Below are positions 43,492 to 50,856 of a DNA stretch of 64,000 nucleotides, one piece after another. Under the pieces are notes generated by a model, which saw only the letters and a list, made by a program, of their open reading frames with translations, was not told the origin of the DNA and searched no databases. The stretch is from an uncultured Veillonellaceae bacterium. GTDB lineage: Bacteria; Bacillota; Negativicutes; Selenomonadales; Selenomonadaceae. Location: positions 1-64,000 of the forward strand of contig CAMFES010000001.1 in assembly GCA_945949525.1 (NCBI GenBank), in the 5' to 3' direction. The translations under genes were made by a program, and so were the position numbers. The stretch's first letter is position 1, and each line of letters starts with the position of its first letter.

Positions 43492-44319
43492 ATGTCAAAA
43501 GCATCGGACGCATTTGAGAATGAGATAGTTAATATGGTTAATTTCCATCGTGGCGAAACACTCCCATCGGTATTGCCAAGATGGCTTATAAACGAAGGTG
43601 TAAGACCTGGAGCAAGAATCCTTTATGCTGAAGGAATAGGAAGTAAGGATAAGAATAATAAGACGGATGTGGTTGTTTACCTCGAAGATTCAGAACCGAT
43701 AAAGATTTCTGCGAAACTGATGAATGCAGACTATTTCGGAAACTGGTATGGGCACAAACGTTTTTTGGCTGAATTTGGAGAAGCTGCTTTTTATCGTATG
43801 ACAGTAGCATCGACTGCTTTTGCTAATAGTTGGGCGAGAACTGCTACAGCTCCCTATGTCGGCGTTAGCATTTGCTTTGGACGAAGAACCGGAAGGACCG
43901 GGCAGGATTTTACGGATATTTTTACAACTGAAGATATTCTTACGGTTGCCCGCGGATATGGCAATGGTATTTCTACGGCAAACTGTATGTATATTTCTGA
44001 TTCTAGCGCGAGAGATATCCCAGGACTTATCAGAAATATTGAGGCCATCACGGTAGCCTCTGTTAATCAGGCAACAGAGAACTTTAAGGTAGCACATAGA
44101 CCTATAAATCCGATGACAGAGGGTACTAACAGAGGGAAAAATGTTTATACTCGTTTTCAGCCGTACAGAAGGTTGTCGAGCAGAACAATCATTACTGATC
44201 CGCAGGAGTTATTCCGCTTAGGTGAGTTTGTAACTGTAGAACCTACGAGTTTGAACCATAATCACATTCTTGATGATTTAGAGGCAAATTATAATATCAT
44301 CGTTCCTAGAAAGCGCTAA
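43492..44319 (+). CDS. Putative type II restriction endonuclease
   Basis: 275 aa, AAGGCGGAG before ATG. Not recognised as a named family, but KTDVVVYLEDSEPIKISAK is the D...(x)K beta-strand core of many type II enzymes. It lies 69 bp before a HaeIII-like cytosine methyltransferase, the usual R-M arrangement. Predicted to cut the same site the methylase protects (GGCC by homology). Function inferred from position and fold. Confidence 0.65.
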   Translation: MSKASDAFENEIVNMVNFHRGETLPSVLPRWLINEGVRPGARILYAEGIGSKDKNNKTDVVVYLEDSEPIKISAKLMNADYFGNWYGHKRFLAEFGEAAFYRMTVASTAFANSWARTATAPYVGVSICFGRRTGRTGQDFTDIFTTEDILTVARGYGNGISTANCMYISDSSARDIPGLIRNIEAITVASVNQATENFKVAHRPINPMTEGTNRGKNVYTRFQPYRRLSSRTIITDPQELFRLGEFVTVEPTSLNHNHILDDLEANYNIIVPRKR

Positions 44320-44388
44320 TATTTAAGTTGCTATATCAGGAAACTAGAGGTATACTCTGTCTACCTTCAAGACAAAGGAGAGAAAACA

Positions 44389-45393
44389 ATGAATGTAATT
44401 AGTTTGTTCAGCGGTTGCGGTGGACTTGATCTCGGTTTTGAAAGAGCCGGATTCGATATTCCGGTCGCAAACGAATTTGATAAGACAATCTGGGAAACCT
44501 TCAAAGCTAATCATCCTCGCACCAATCTTATTGAGGGTGATGTCCGTCAGATTACTAAGGCAGATATGGAGCCGTTTATTTCGGGTGAGGTTGACGGTAT
44601 TATTGGTGGACCTCCTTGTCAGTCATGGTCTGAAGCTGGATCGCTGAAGGGCATCGAAGATGCAAGAGGTCAGCTTTTCTTCGACTATATAAGAATTCTT
44701 ACGGAATTCAAACCGAAGTTTTTCCTGGCAGAGAATGTTAGCGGTATGCTTGCCAATAGACATTCTGAGGCAGTACAGAACATTCTGCATCTTTTTGAGG
44801 AAGCTGGATATGATGTTTCTTTGACTTTGGTAAACGCTAAGGATTATGGTGTTGCCGAAGAGAGAAAAAGAGTGTTTTACATCGGCTTTAGAAAAGATCT
44901 GGGCATCAGCTTTGAATTCCCTCACGGCTCAACAGAAGATGACTCCAAGAAAATAACATTGAGGGATATTATTTGGGATCTTCAGGAAACAGCAGTACCT
45001 TCTGGTCCTAAGAATCATCACAACCCTGAAGCAATTAACAACAACGAGTATTTCACGGGAGCATTTTCTCCGATATTTATGAGTCGAAATCGTGTTAAGA
45101 GTTGGGATGAGCAGGCTTTCACCGTTCAGGCATCTGGTAGACAGTGCCAGCTTCATCCGCAGGCCCCGAAAATGGTCAAGCATGGTAAAAATGACTGTCG
45201 TTTTGTTGAAGGAAAAGAAGATCTTTACAGACGAATGACCATCCGTGAAGTTGCGAGAGTGCAGGGATTCCCTGATGATTTCCAGTTTATTTATGAAGAC
45301 ACTAATAATGCCTATAAGATGATTGGTAACGCTGTTCCGGTCAATCTTGCATACGAAATCGCAGTAGCAATAAAGAAAACCCTTGAGGCGTAA
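44389..45393 (+). CDS. DNA (cytosine-5) methyltransferase, M.HaeIII-like
   Basis: 334 aa. C5-MTase motifs: [12 protein letters not shown] (SAM), [16 protein letters not shown] (catalytic Cys), ENVSG, and [12 protein letters not shown] plus [16 protein letters not shown] at the end. Length and motif spacing follow M.HaeIII closely ([17 protein letters not shown]), so GGCC recognition is likely. AAAGGAG before ATG. It pairs with the upstream putative endonuclease. Confidence 0.93.
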   Translation: MNVISLFSGCGGLDLGFERAGFDIPVANEFDKTIWETFKANHPRTNLIEGDVRQITKADMEPFISGEVDGIIGGPPCQSWSEAGSLKGIEDARGQLFFDYIRILTEFKPKFFLAENVSGMLANRHSEAVQNILHLFEEAGYDVSLTLVNAKDYGVAEERKRVFYIGFRKDLGISFEFPHGSTEDDSKKITLRDIIWDLQETAVPSGPKNHHNPEAINNNEYFTGAFSPIFMSRNRVKSWDEQAFTVQASGRQCQLHPQAPKMVKHGKNDCRFVEGKEDLYRRMTIREVARVQGFPDDFQFIYEDTNNAYKMIGNAVPVNLAYEIAVAIKKTLEA

Positions 45394-45403
45394 GCGAAAA
45401 TAA

Positions 45404-45437
45404 AAGGCCCCGGTCATTTAAATTGACCAGGGCTTTT
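45404..45437. terminator. Bidirectional terminator between R-M and lysogeny block
   Basis: AAGGCCCCGGTCA pairs with TGACCAGGGCTT (one internal mismatch), followed by TTTTTT on the + strand and preceded by an A-rich stretch for the - strand. Confidence 0.85.
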
Positions 45438-45451
45438 TTCATTCTATGTTA

Positions 45452-45652
45452 TCAGAATTCATCGTTCTCGGAATCATCCAGAGAGAGGTTTTCTTTTAGT
45501 ATTTCATATTTATGTTGTTTACCTTTTGTGTTTTTACTCACGATTGAATGAAATCCGTTAAGGGATTTGTTCATTTGCTTAGCACAGCTTATGGATGAAC
45601 CACTAGCTATAATTTCATCAGTTCGCTTAAGATATACTGTGTAGAAAATCAT
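45452..45652 (-). CDS. Small phage protein, unknown
   Basis: 66 aa; GGAGGTGG site before ATG. The N-terminus is a short beta-strand segment (MIFYTVYLKRTDEIIASGSS) followed by an acidic tail (SLDDSENDEF). No function recognised. Last gene of the leftward block. Confidence 0.65.
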   Translation of the reverse strand: MIFYTVYLKRTDEIIASGSSISCAKQMNKSLNGFHSIVSKNTKGKQHKYEILKENLSLDDSENDEF

Positions 45653-45691
45653 GGAAAGACCACCTCCGGGAATGAGTGTTCAATAGAAGTA

Positions 45692-46183
45692 CTAATTCTG
45701 TATTTTTATCACTTCTATTTCATTTCTTATTGCATATTCAATGGTGTTCTTGGTACCGCCGGATTCGCCGTTGAATACGGCTATTACCCGGTTGCTATGG
45801 TTGACCATCCATTCGTTTCTTATCTGAAAGGACGCCATGCTGTAGCCCTTGGAGATGTATCTGACGAGGTCGGCATACTCAAGTATGAAGTTATACTGGT
45901 CTTGCCAAGACTTCGACCATCGACTCTCAAAGCCTTTATATGGGACGGCTGCGATGAGATGGATGGCAGGATTGTTGGCTCGGAAACGGAGAACAATCTG
46001 TGCTGCCCAGATGTCAACACCACGAGCCATGCCGGAGATGAAGGTGGTGTATCCATCAGCTATGGCCTGTCGTATGGCTTTTTCAAGTTCGGCTTTGATG
46101 AATGTTTCTGGCTGATGCAATTTCTCCGGTCGATGTCCAGTAAAGCAACAGCGGTGTAAGCGTAGTTCCTGTTCGGTTGGCAT
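45692..46183 (-). CDS. SLOG-fold protein (DUF1273/YpsA-like)
   Basis: 163 aa. Rossmann-like SLOG motifs: RCCFTGHRPEKLH and FISGMARGVDIWAAQIVL, and the conserved VIAVFNGESGGTKNTIEYA. SLOG domains bind nucleotide-derived ligands. The start at 46183 is preferred (AGAGGTG upstream) to an in-frame start at 46204. Neighbour is a Nudix hydrolase. Confidence 0.85.
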   Translation of the reverse strand: MPTEQELRLHRCCFTGHRPEKLHQPETFIKAELEKAIRQAIADGYTTFISGMARGVDIWAAQIVLRFRANNPAIHLIAAVPYKGFESRWSKSWQDQYNFILEYADLVRYISKGYSMASFQIRNEWMVNHSNRVIAVFNGESGGTKNTIEYAIRNEIEVIKIQN

Positions 46184-46209
46184 TCTTTTCACCTCTTGTC
46201 CCATTTGTT

Positions 46210-46611
46210 TTATCGCAGTAATCCTTTTTCCTTCAGGTCTGCAAATATCAATTGATCCACCGGGGAGCTAGACATTGCATCTGATGAGGAAAGCCACACC
46301 ATTTCCTCAATCTCGTTATCGGGCGAAGGGGTGCCGGAGAAGTCGGCTGTGTAGCAGGTCATCCTTACAATGACTCCTTCGGCATGGCCATGTGCCTGTG
46401 CCTCAAAAATTCCGTACAGCAGAGCAGTGTCGGGTTTTATATCGACAGACAGTTCCTCCTTGATTTCCCGCACAAGGGTCTGAATATCTGTTTCGTTCCC
46501 TTCGCGCTTTCCTCCGGGGATATAATACTTATCTTTTCCCTTGGAACGGGTACTAAGAATGCACCCGTCCTTGAGATGAATCCAGGCAATCTTATCTATC
46601 AGCTTCGCCAT
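46210..46611 (-). CDS. Nudix hydrolase
   Basis: 133 aa. Nudix box GGKREGNETDIQTLVREI followed by KEELSV, with the metal-binding Glu residues present. Cleaves a nucleoside diphosphate linked to X; substrate unknown. Its start overlaps the stop of the broken ImmA gene (46611). Confidence 0.88.
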   Translation of the reverse strand: MAKLIDKIAWIHLKDGCILSTRSKGKDKYYIPGGKREGNETDIQTLVREIKEELSVDIKPDTALLYGIFEAQAHGHAEGVIVRMTCYTADFSGTPSPDNEIEEMVWLSSSDAMSSSPVDQLIFADLKEKGLLR

Positions 46612-47121
46612 TATAATTGCCCTCCCTTGATTTTTCTAAAGAAACGGCTGTCGTGCTGCATAGGGATATTAAAGTCGTATCCCAGCTTGTTCATTTCCTG
46701 CATCTTGATGAGCATGAGGTTCACATCGGTTCCCATGATCTGAGACATGGTAAACACATCATGCCCCTCCCTGGCGAGAGAGTAGACTTCATCGTTGGGC
46801 AGGAGAATATGAAGCGAAAGCATTCGCTTCATATTCAGTTGTGTCTTTCATTCTGAAAAGGCTGAATTCCTTTAACGGCTGTCCAGCTTTGGCAATGTCC
46901 CTGTGGCGCTGGTCATGCCCAAGTTCATGAGCAACAACCATCTCCTTTAACTGTCCGTCAATTCTGGGGTTCAGGAACATGAGACGGTGATTCCATCGGA
47001 AGGTGTACATTCCGAGTAAATCGTCAAAGGCTTCTTCATAATATATCCAGATGCCGAGTTCACGGGCGATCTGTTCCGCATTTCGGGTGCCACACTGCCG
47101 GACAAGGTTATCAGCCTGGCG
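46611..47121 (-). pseudogene. Frameshifted ImmA/IrrE metallopeptidase
   Basis: Read in one frame the gene gives IARELGIWIYYEEAFDDLLG...VVAHELGHDQRHRDIA...TEYEANAFAS, then meets a stop. The next frame continues with the expected ILLPNDEVYSLAREGHDVFT...MQHDSRFFRKIKGGQL. A single-base loss near 46815 explains this. No start codon is available before GTRNAEQIAREL in frame, so the 5' end is also damaged. The HELGH zinc site is otherwise intact. Confidence 0.82.
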
Positions 47122-47326
47122 TTATGGAATTTCTGCTGCCGGTAATAAAACGGCTGTTGAAATGGTCGCTTTTCTGGGCAGATTTATAGAAGAAGTCCTT
47201 ATTTGTATCATACTGCGCGCTGATGAACCTCATCATCTTCTGGCTTCTAGCAAAAGCACAGGCAAGCAGGGCATCGATGCACAGGTTTCTGTCTGGATTA
47301 TATTTTGGAAAAGCATCTAGGTTCAA
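47111..47326 (-). CDS. Small hypothetical protein upstream of broken ImmA
   Basis: 71 aa from TTG 47326 with AAAGGAG 9 nt upstream. LDAFPKYNPDRNLCIDALLA at the start, no family recognised. It overlaps the degraded 5' end of the ImmA pseudogene and may itself be a fragment. Confidence 0.35.
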   Translation of the reverse strand: MNLDAFPKYNPDRNLCIDALLACAFARSQKMMRFISAQYDTNKDFFYKSAQKSDHFNSRFITGSRNSITPG

Positions 47327-47392
47327 TGGTTATGGGCTCCTTTGTAAATATGTTATAGACCTATTAAATCTTAATTCCGTTCAAAAATCAAT

Positions 47393-47420
47393 GCCCCACT
47401 TGAGATTTGTCAAGTGGGGC
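47393..47420. terminator. Hairpin terminator in lysogeny block
   Basis: GCCCCACTTG and CAAGTGGGGC form a perfect 10-bp stem; an imperfect T run follows on either strand. It would end the leftward transcript that includes the gene at 47427-47636. Confidence 0.8.
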
Positions 47421-47426
47421 ATCATT

Positions 47427-47636
47427 TTATCTTTTAGCCCGGTTGAATATTTCAGTCTGCATGTAAATGCTTTCTGCAGAAAGTGCCTCAATTATATTCT
47501 TGAATTTTGGCAAGAGAGTAACCGGTATTTGTTTTTCAAAATCAGTTATCAGTTTATCATTGTGGTTTCTAATTATGTTGTATTCTTTGGTGGTGGCAAT
47601 GTCTGCCAGTACTGTATCTGAATAATCGTATTCCAT
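47427..47636 (-). CDS. Small phage protein, unknown
   Basis: 69 aa, GGAGG before ATG. Mostly helical, acidic N-terminus (MEYDYSDTVLADIATTKEYN), C-terminus FNRAKR. No family recognised. Confidence 0.6.
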   Translation of the reverse strand: MEYDYSDTVLADIATTKEYNIIRNHNDKLITDFEKQIPVTLLPKFKNIIEALSAESIYMQTEIFNRAKR

Positions 47637-47659
47637 ATTTTACATTCCTCCAACAAGTA

Positions 47660-48037
47660 TCAGGCGGTTAACATATAGTCTTTGCTGGAGAAGCGGGTGC
47701 TTGGATGATACACGCAGGCAATCATACTCATAAGTGAAAGAGAAAGAAGATTCAGTGTATCATGGACATGTCTGTAGTGTCGTGCATAGTCGCTAAGTAG
47801 ATTGATGACTATGTATTTCAGTGCCATCAAACTACGAAAGTAAAATGCGGTTGCAATTTTTAGTTTGGTGAGTGCGTTCTTAATTTGCTCTTTAGGGTTG
47901 CAAATTACATCATCAATAAATTTGCAAAGGGCGTCATATATTTCACTGAACACTCTGCGGACAACCATATTGATTAATCTGTTATCATCATCTCCTTTGG
48001 TAATACCTGAAAAAATAGAAAGGGTGTCATAGCTCAT
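47660..48037 (-). CDS. Hypothetical phage protein
   Basis: 125 aa with AAGGATG ribosome site. One hydrophobic stretch (LLSLSLMSMIACVYH near the C-terminus); no motif recognised. In the leftward lysogeny block after the intact ImmA gene. Confidence 0.6.
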   Translation of the reverse strand: MSYDTLSIFSGITKGDDDNRLINMVVRRVFSEIYDALCKFIDDVICNPKEQIKNALTKLKIATAFYFRSLMALKYIVINLLSDYARHYRHVHDTLNLLSLSLMSMIACVYHPSTRFSSKDYMLTA

Positions 48038-48080
48038 ATTCTCACATCCTTATTGAGCAAAAGTGGGTTCGATAAACATA

Positions 48081-48689
48081 TTATACTACAGCATTTGATT
48101 TGAAACAAGTGTTTGTGATACACGGATGTTTTTTTATCATATCAATTTCAAAATCCTGATAATCCTTGGGGCCTTGATACAGCCAACGCTCATAATAAAT
48201 GTAAGCGTATGTAGCAGCTTGCTTTGATAGGTTAAAACAAATAGCTACATCATTGGAATCATGGCATTTTGCACCATGGATGATTGGTGGAGGAGCCATA
48301 AGGTATTTTGCAAAAAAATTGGCTTCTGCCTCATAATCTCCATTATCTGGTGCATCATGGTGCCCCAGATAAATATGACCGATTTCATGAGCTATGCTCC
48401 AGTCTATACGTTCAGATGTTGTGCAGTAATCATTATAGTAAATTATGTAGCGATTCATGCCAGTATCATCTTCTTCAATTGTAGAATAGGCATCATCGCT
48501 GATTGCGATTGCTGTGTTATAGCTAGTAGCATCAAGCTCAGAATAAGGAATGATTATGTAGTCTAGAAGCCTTGCAATTTCCATTGGATTTAAAGGATAA
48601 CACATCCCAGGACATTCATCTAATAGAGAACATACCTCTAGTTTGATTTCCTCATATCTGCGATAAGATAATTTTTTGCCTCGTGCCAT
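48081..48689 (-). CDS. ImmA/IrrE family metallopeptidase
   Basis: 202 aa. Zinc site WSIAHEIGHIYLGHH and distal Glu in YEAEANFFAKYLMAPPPII. In ICEBs1-type systems ImmA cleaves the repressor to release lysogeny; here the XRE repressor gene is directly upstream in the same operon (10-bp gap). AAGGAG before ATG. Confidence 0.9.
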   Translation of the reverse strand: MARGKKLSYRRYEEIKLEVCSLLDECPGMCYPLNPMEIARLLDYIIIPYSELDATSYNTAIAISDDAYSTIEEDDTGMNRYIIYYNDYCTTSERIDWSIAHEIGHIYLGHHDAPDNGDYEAEANFFAKYLMAPPPIIHGAKCHDSNDVAICFNLSKQAATYAYIYYERWLYQGPKDYQDFEIDMIKKHPCITNTCFKSNAVV

Positions 48690-48699
48690 GGAACTCCTT

Positions 48700-49017
48700 T
48701 CAGGTCTGAACGAGAGCAGAAATCAGGTCATTCTTTTGCTTCTGTGACCATTCTTTGCAGTTGCGAGCTATCATACGCTGAACCTTGTAATACTCCAATT
48801 CGGCATCTTCAGTAGTTTCCTGACCAAGCAGATAGTCAGAAGTAGTATTCAGTGCCTTGGCTATATTAGCAATGATCGGGCCTTTAGGAATACGCTCTCC
48901 CTTTACATAGCGGGACATAGAAACATCAGTGACATGTACCTTGCTGGCAAGCTCTCGCTGAGTCATACCATTTTGTAAAAGTAATTCAGAAATTCTCTCC
49001 CCTAAAGTTTTATTCAT
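48700..49017 (-). CDS. XRE-family phage repressor
   Basis: 105 aa. HTH in MTQRELASKVHVTDVSMSRY and a C-terminal helical part (EYYKVQRMIARNCKEW). CI-like repressor of the switch. The ATG at 49017 is preferred to 49023 because the AAAGAGGT site would abut the latter. It lacks a LexA-type peptidase domain, consistent with cleavage in trans by ImmA. Confidence 0.9.
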   Translation of the reverse strand: MNKTLGERISELLLQNGMTQRELASKVHVTDVSMSRYVKGERIPKGPIIANIAKALNTTSDYLLGQETTEDAELEYYKVQRMIARNCKEWSQKQKNDLISALVQT

Positions 49018-49205
49018 ATGCATACCTCTTTCTAAGTCAGCTGATTTCCATATTAAAATATGGAGCTGACAGGGTGTTATGTATTAAATTAGTTATTTAT
49101 TGATTAAAAATTAAAGACATTCATTTTAGTCGTAGTAGCTTGATATGGATATCTTGCGGCTGCGATTTTTTGTTTAGAAAAAGGAAGGTATTTCTGATTA
49201 CCAAT

Positions 49206-49234
49206 AATATAACATAAATTACCATTTGTGTCAA
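49206..49234 (-). promoter_or_regulatory. Leftward repressor promoter
   Basis: On the - strand: -35 TTGACA (49234-49229), 17-bp spacer, -10 TATATT (49211-49206). Spacer contains CAAATGGTAA, shared with the rightward promoter. Confidence 0.75.
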
Positions 49235-49282
49235 TAAATTAAACGAACGGAGCATAAAAAAGAAGATTATTCGTAGTTGAAT

Positions 49283-49298
49283 TAACCAAAAGGTAAAA
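49283..49298. promoter_or_regulatory. Candidate repressor operator
   Basis: TTAACC-AAAA-GGTAAA is a dyad between the two divergent promoters. Half-sites ACCATTTG recur in both promoter spacers (49221-49228 and 49318-49325), so cooperative control of both directions is plausible. The rest of the 49024-49367 gap is AT-rich and gene-free. Confidence 0.5.
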
Positions 49299-49307
49299 AT
49301 ACACTAT

Positions 49308-49336
49308 TGACAAGTAACCATTTGTTTAATAAAATG
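49308..49336 (+). promoter_or_regulatory. Rightward early promoter
   Basis: -35 TTGACA (49308-49313), 17-bp spacer, -10 TAAAAT (49331-49336), driving the Cro-like gene at 49368. Confidence 0.8.
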
Positions 49337-49367
49337 GTGTGTAGATATAATGAAAGGAGAATAGACT

Positions 49368-49589
49368 ATGAACGTCCGAAAGTTAAAAGCCAAGAGAATT
49401 GAGGCAGGATTGCTGCAAAAAGACTTAGCAAAGGAGTTGGGGATTTCAACCAAGACTATGTGCGTAAAGGAGTGCAATCCTACGAATCGTTTTACTATTG
49501 ACGAAATAATCGTACTGTCCAGAGTGCTCCATTTAAGCATTGATGATGTTAACAATATTTTTTTTGATCATAAGTTACCAAATGTATAA
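49368..49589 (+). CDS. Cro-like XRE-family regulator
   Basis: 73 aa, almost only an HTH (IEAGLLQKDLAKELGISTKT). AAAGGAG before ATG. First rightward gene, opposing the repressor; the expected role is lytic-side control. Confidence 0.85.
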   Translation: MNVRKLKAKRIEAGLLQKDLAKELGISTKTMCVKECNPTNRFTIDEIIVLSRVLHLSIDDVNNIFFDHKLPNV

Positions 49590-49644
49590 AAGATAACGCT
49601 AATAATTACCTTTGGTGATGGTTGTGTCAATTGAAATAGTATCT

Positions 49645-49669
49645 AAAGGGGTTCTAAGTACCCCTTTTT
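49645..49669 (+). terminator. Terminator after cro-like gene
   Basis: AAAGGGGT pairs with ACCCCTTT (7-nt loop), followed by TTA. Partial read-through to the replication genes would be regulated here. Confidence 0.75.
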
Positions 49670-49699
49670 ACTGCTTATAGATAGATGCTGCAATCAAGG

Positions 49700-49929
49700 G
49701 CCAAGTCAATTGGCTCCTGACTGGAGCACCTAGCTCTAAAAATAAATTTCGTTGTCTAAGTGTACATAGGACGGCGGAGTCACATAGCGGTTTCCCATTA
49801 TGCCAAAAGGCTAGGTGGGAAATGCTACAGGCTTCCCGTTATTTCCTATGTGCATTTTTAGTTAGGAAGCCTTTAGCTGCTACCGGCTATGTCCTCTCGT
49901 CCGTCCTGTGCTCTGGACGGAAAGAGAGG
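49700..49929 (+). other. Structured leader RNA with RBS-sequestering hairpin
   Basis: Successive stems: GCCAA/TTGGC (49700-49714), GCTCC/GGAGC (49713-49727), TGTACATAGGA with TCCTATGTGCA (49761-49771/49844-49854) enclosing TTTCCCA/TGGGAAA and GCC/GGC. GGCTTCC (49830) can alternatively pair with GGAAGCC (49865). A final hairpin CCTCTC..TCCGTCC with GGACGGA..GAGAGG (49893-49929) includes the ribosome site of the gene at 49937. No known riboswitch class is recognised. Confidence 0.6.
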
Positions 49930-49936
49930 AAAAGCT

Positions 49937-50422
49937 ATGACAAAGTACATCTACATTAATGCGGCAAAGGAAAAGTTCTATGTGACCGAAGAGGAGTATA
50001 AGGCATTTTACAGAGAGGTAGATGCCAAACGTAAGCGTGAGCAGTATCATCACCGCTGCGTATGCCCAAAGGAATTCATCTGGAAATGTGATGGCGACTG
50101 TGACATCTGTGAATTTCACCGCAGCGGGGATATGTACTCCCTGGACTATAAGAATGATGATGGTGAGGGCCTCATGGATAAGATGGCTGAAGACAAGGTA
50201 ATGGAAGACCTTATAGCTGATTCTATGCTCTTAGAATCTTTAATACAGAAGCTATGTGAGCTAGACCCTGATGGAGCAAAGATAATTGAGATTTGGAAGG
50301 AAAATCCCAAGGCATCAGACCGTGAAATTGCCCGTCAGCTTGGGCGCAAGCAGCGGACTTTTTCTAATCATATGAAAAAGATACGAGAAATTTTAAAATC
50401 TGTTGCTCAAACCGAAGATTAA
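49937..50422 (+). CDS. Sigma-like phage transcription factor with Cys-rich centre
   Basis: 161 aa. A C-terminal region-4-like HTH (KASDREIARQLGRKQRTFSN, then HMKKIREIL) and a Cys cluster (HRCVCPKEFIWKCDGDCDIC) that may bind zinc. The pattern is that of phage ArpU/sigma-like regulators. ATG 49937 follows GAGAGG, which is paired in the leader hairpin, so translation may be controlled. Confidence 0.7.
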   Translation: MTKYIYINAAKEKFYVTEEEYKAFYREVDAKRKREQYHHRCVCPKEFIWKCDGDCDICEFHRSGDMYSLDYKNDDGEGLMDKMAEDKVMEDLIADSMLLESLIQKLCELDPDGAKIIEIWKENPKASDREIARQLGRKQRTFSNHMKKIREILKSVAQTED

Positions 50423-50461
50423 TCTCCAGTGGTATGTGTAAGGCAAATGAGCCTGCAGATT
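50421..50461 (+). other. Hairpin with ATCTCCAGTGGTATGT loop segment
   Basis: AATCT (50421-50425) pairs with AGATT (50457-50461), with inner GGC/GCC. The 16-nt segment 50422-50437 is identical to 54718-54733, where it sits in an unrelated 13-bp stem. It overlaps the end of the sigma-like gene and lies just before the ribosome site (GGAGGTGG) of the next. Confidence 0.55.
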
Positions 50462-50474
50462 GGAGGTGGTTAAT

Positions 50475-50627
50475 ATGAGTGCGAAGGAGTTAGCTGACCT
50501 GCTAGATGAAATCAGTGAGGTGAGCAGAAGAATGTCACATAATCTGAAGAAGATAAGTGCCAGAAAGGAGAAAAAGAAAAATGTCGGATATTATGTCAAA
50601 GCTCAGAGATGCTGCGCGTCTCATTAA
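50475..50627 (+). CDS. Small basic phage protein (50 aa)
   Basis: ATG 50475 with GGAGGTGG 5-6 nt upstream. MSAKELADLLDEISEVSRRM is an amphipathic helix, followed by a Lys-rich tail. It overlaps the start of the next gene by 47 bp, a common phage arrangement. Function unknown. Confidence 0.65.
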   Translation: MSAKELADLLDEISEVSRRMSHNLKKISARKEKKKNVGYYVKAQRCCASH

Positions 50628-50856
50628 TGAAGTAGTGGACGAGTTGGCCGCTCAGCAGGAAGAAACACCTTCTGTTGATAAGCCACAAATCAGTTTCACT
50701 GATGTCCGGGCGGTATTAGCTCAGAAGGCAGCAGCCGGCTTTAAGGCGGAGGTAAAGTCTCTGCTTGGTAAGTTCAATGCCGAGAAGCTCTCAGATATCC
50801 GCCCAGAGGATTATGAAGAGCTGATGAAGGAAGCGGAGGGGATTGGCAATGCCTAG
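50581..50856 (+). CDS. Phage protein often mislabelled rRNA biogenesis protein rrp5
   Basis: 91 aa. Coiled-coil N-terminus (MSKLRDAARLINEVVDELAA) and conserved ISFTDVRAVLAQKAAAGFKA / LLGKFNAEKLSDIRPEDYEE. It is a standard first member of the DUF2800-DUF2815-polymerase cassette; probably an accessory replication protein. GGAG upstream of ATG 50581; GTG 50557 is possible. Confidence 0.7.
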   Translation: MSDIMSKLRDAARLINEVVDELAAQQEETPSVDKPQISFTDVRAVLAQKAAAGFKAEVKSLLGKFNAEKLSDIRPEDYEELMKEAEGIGNA

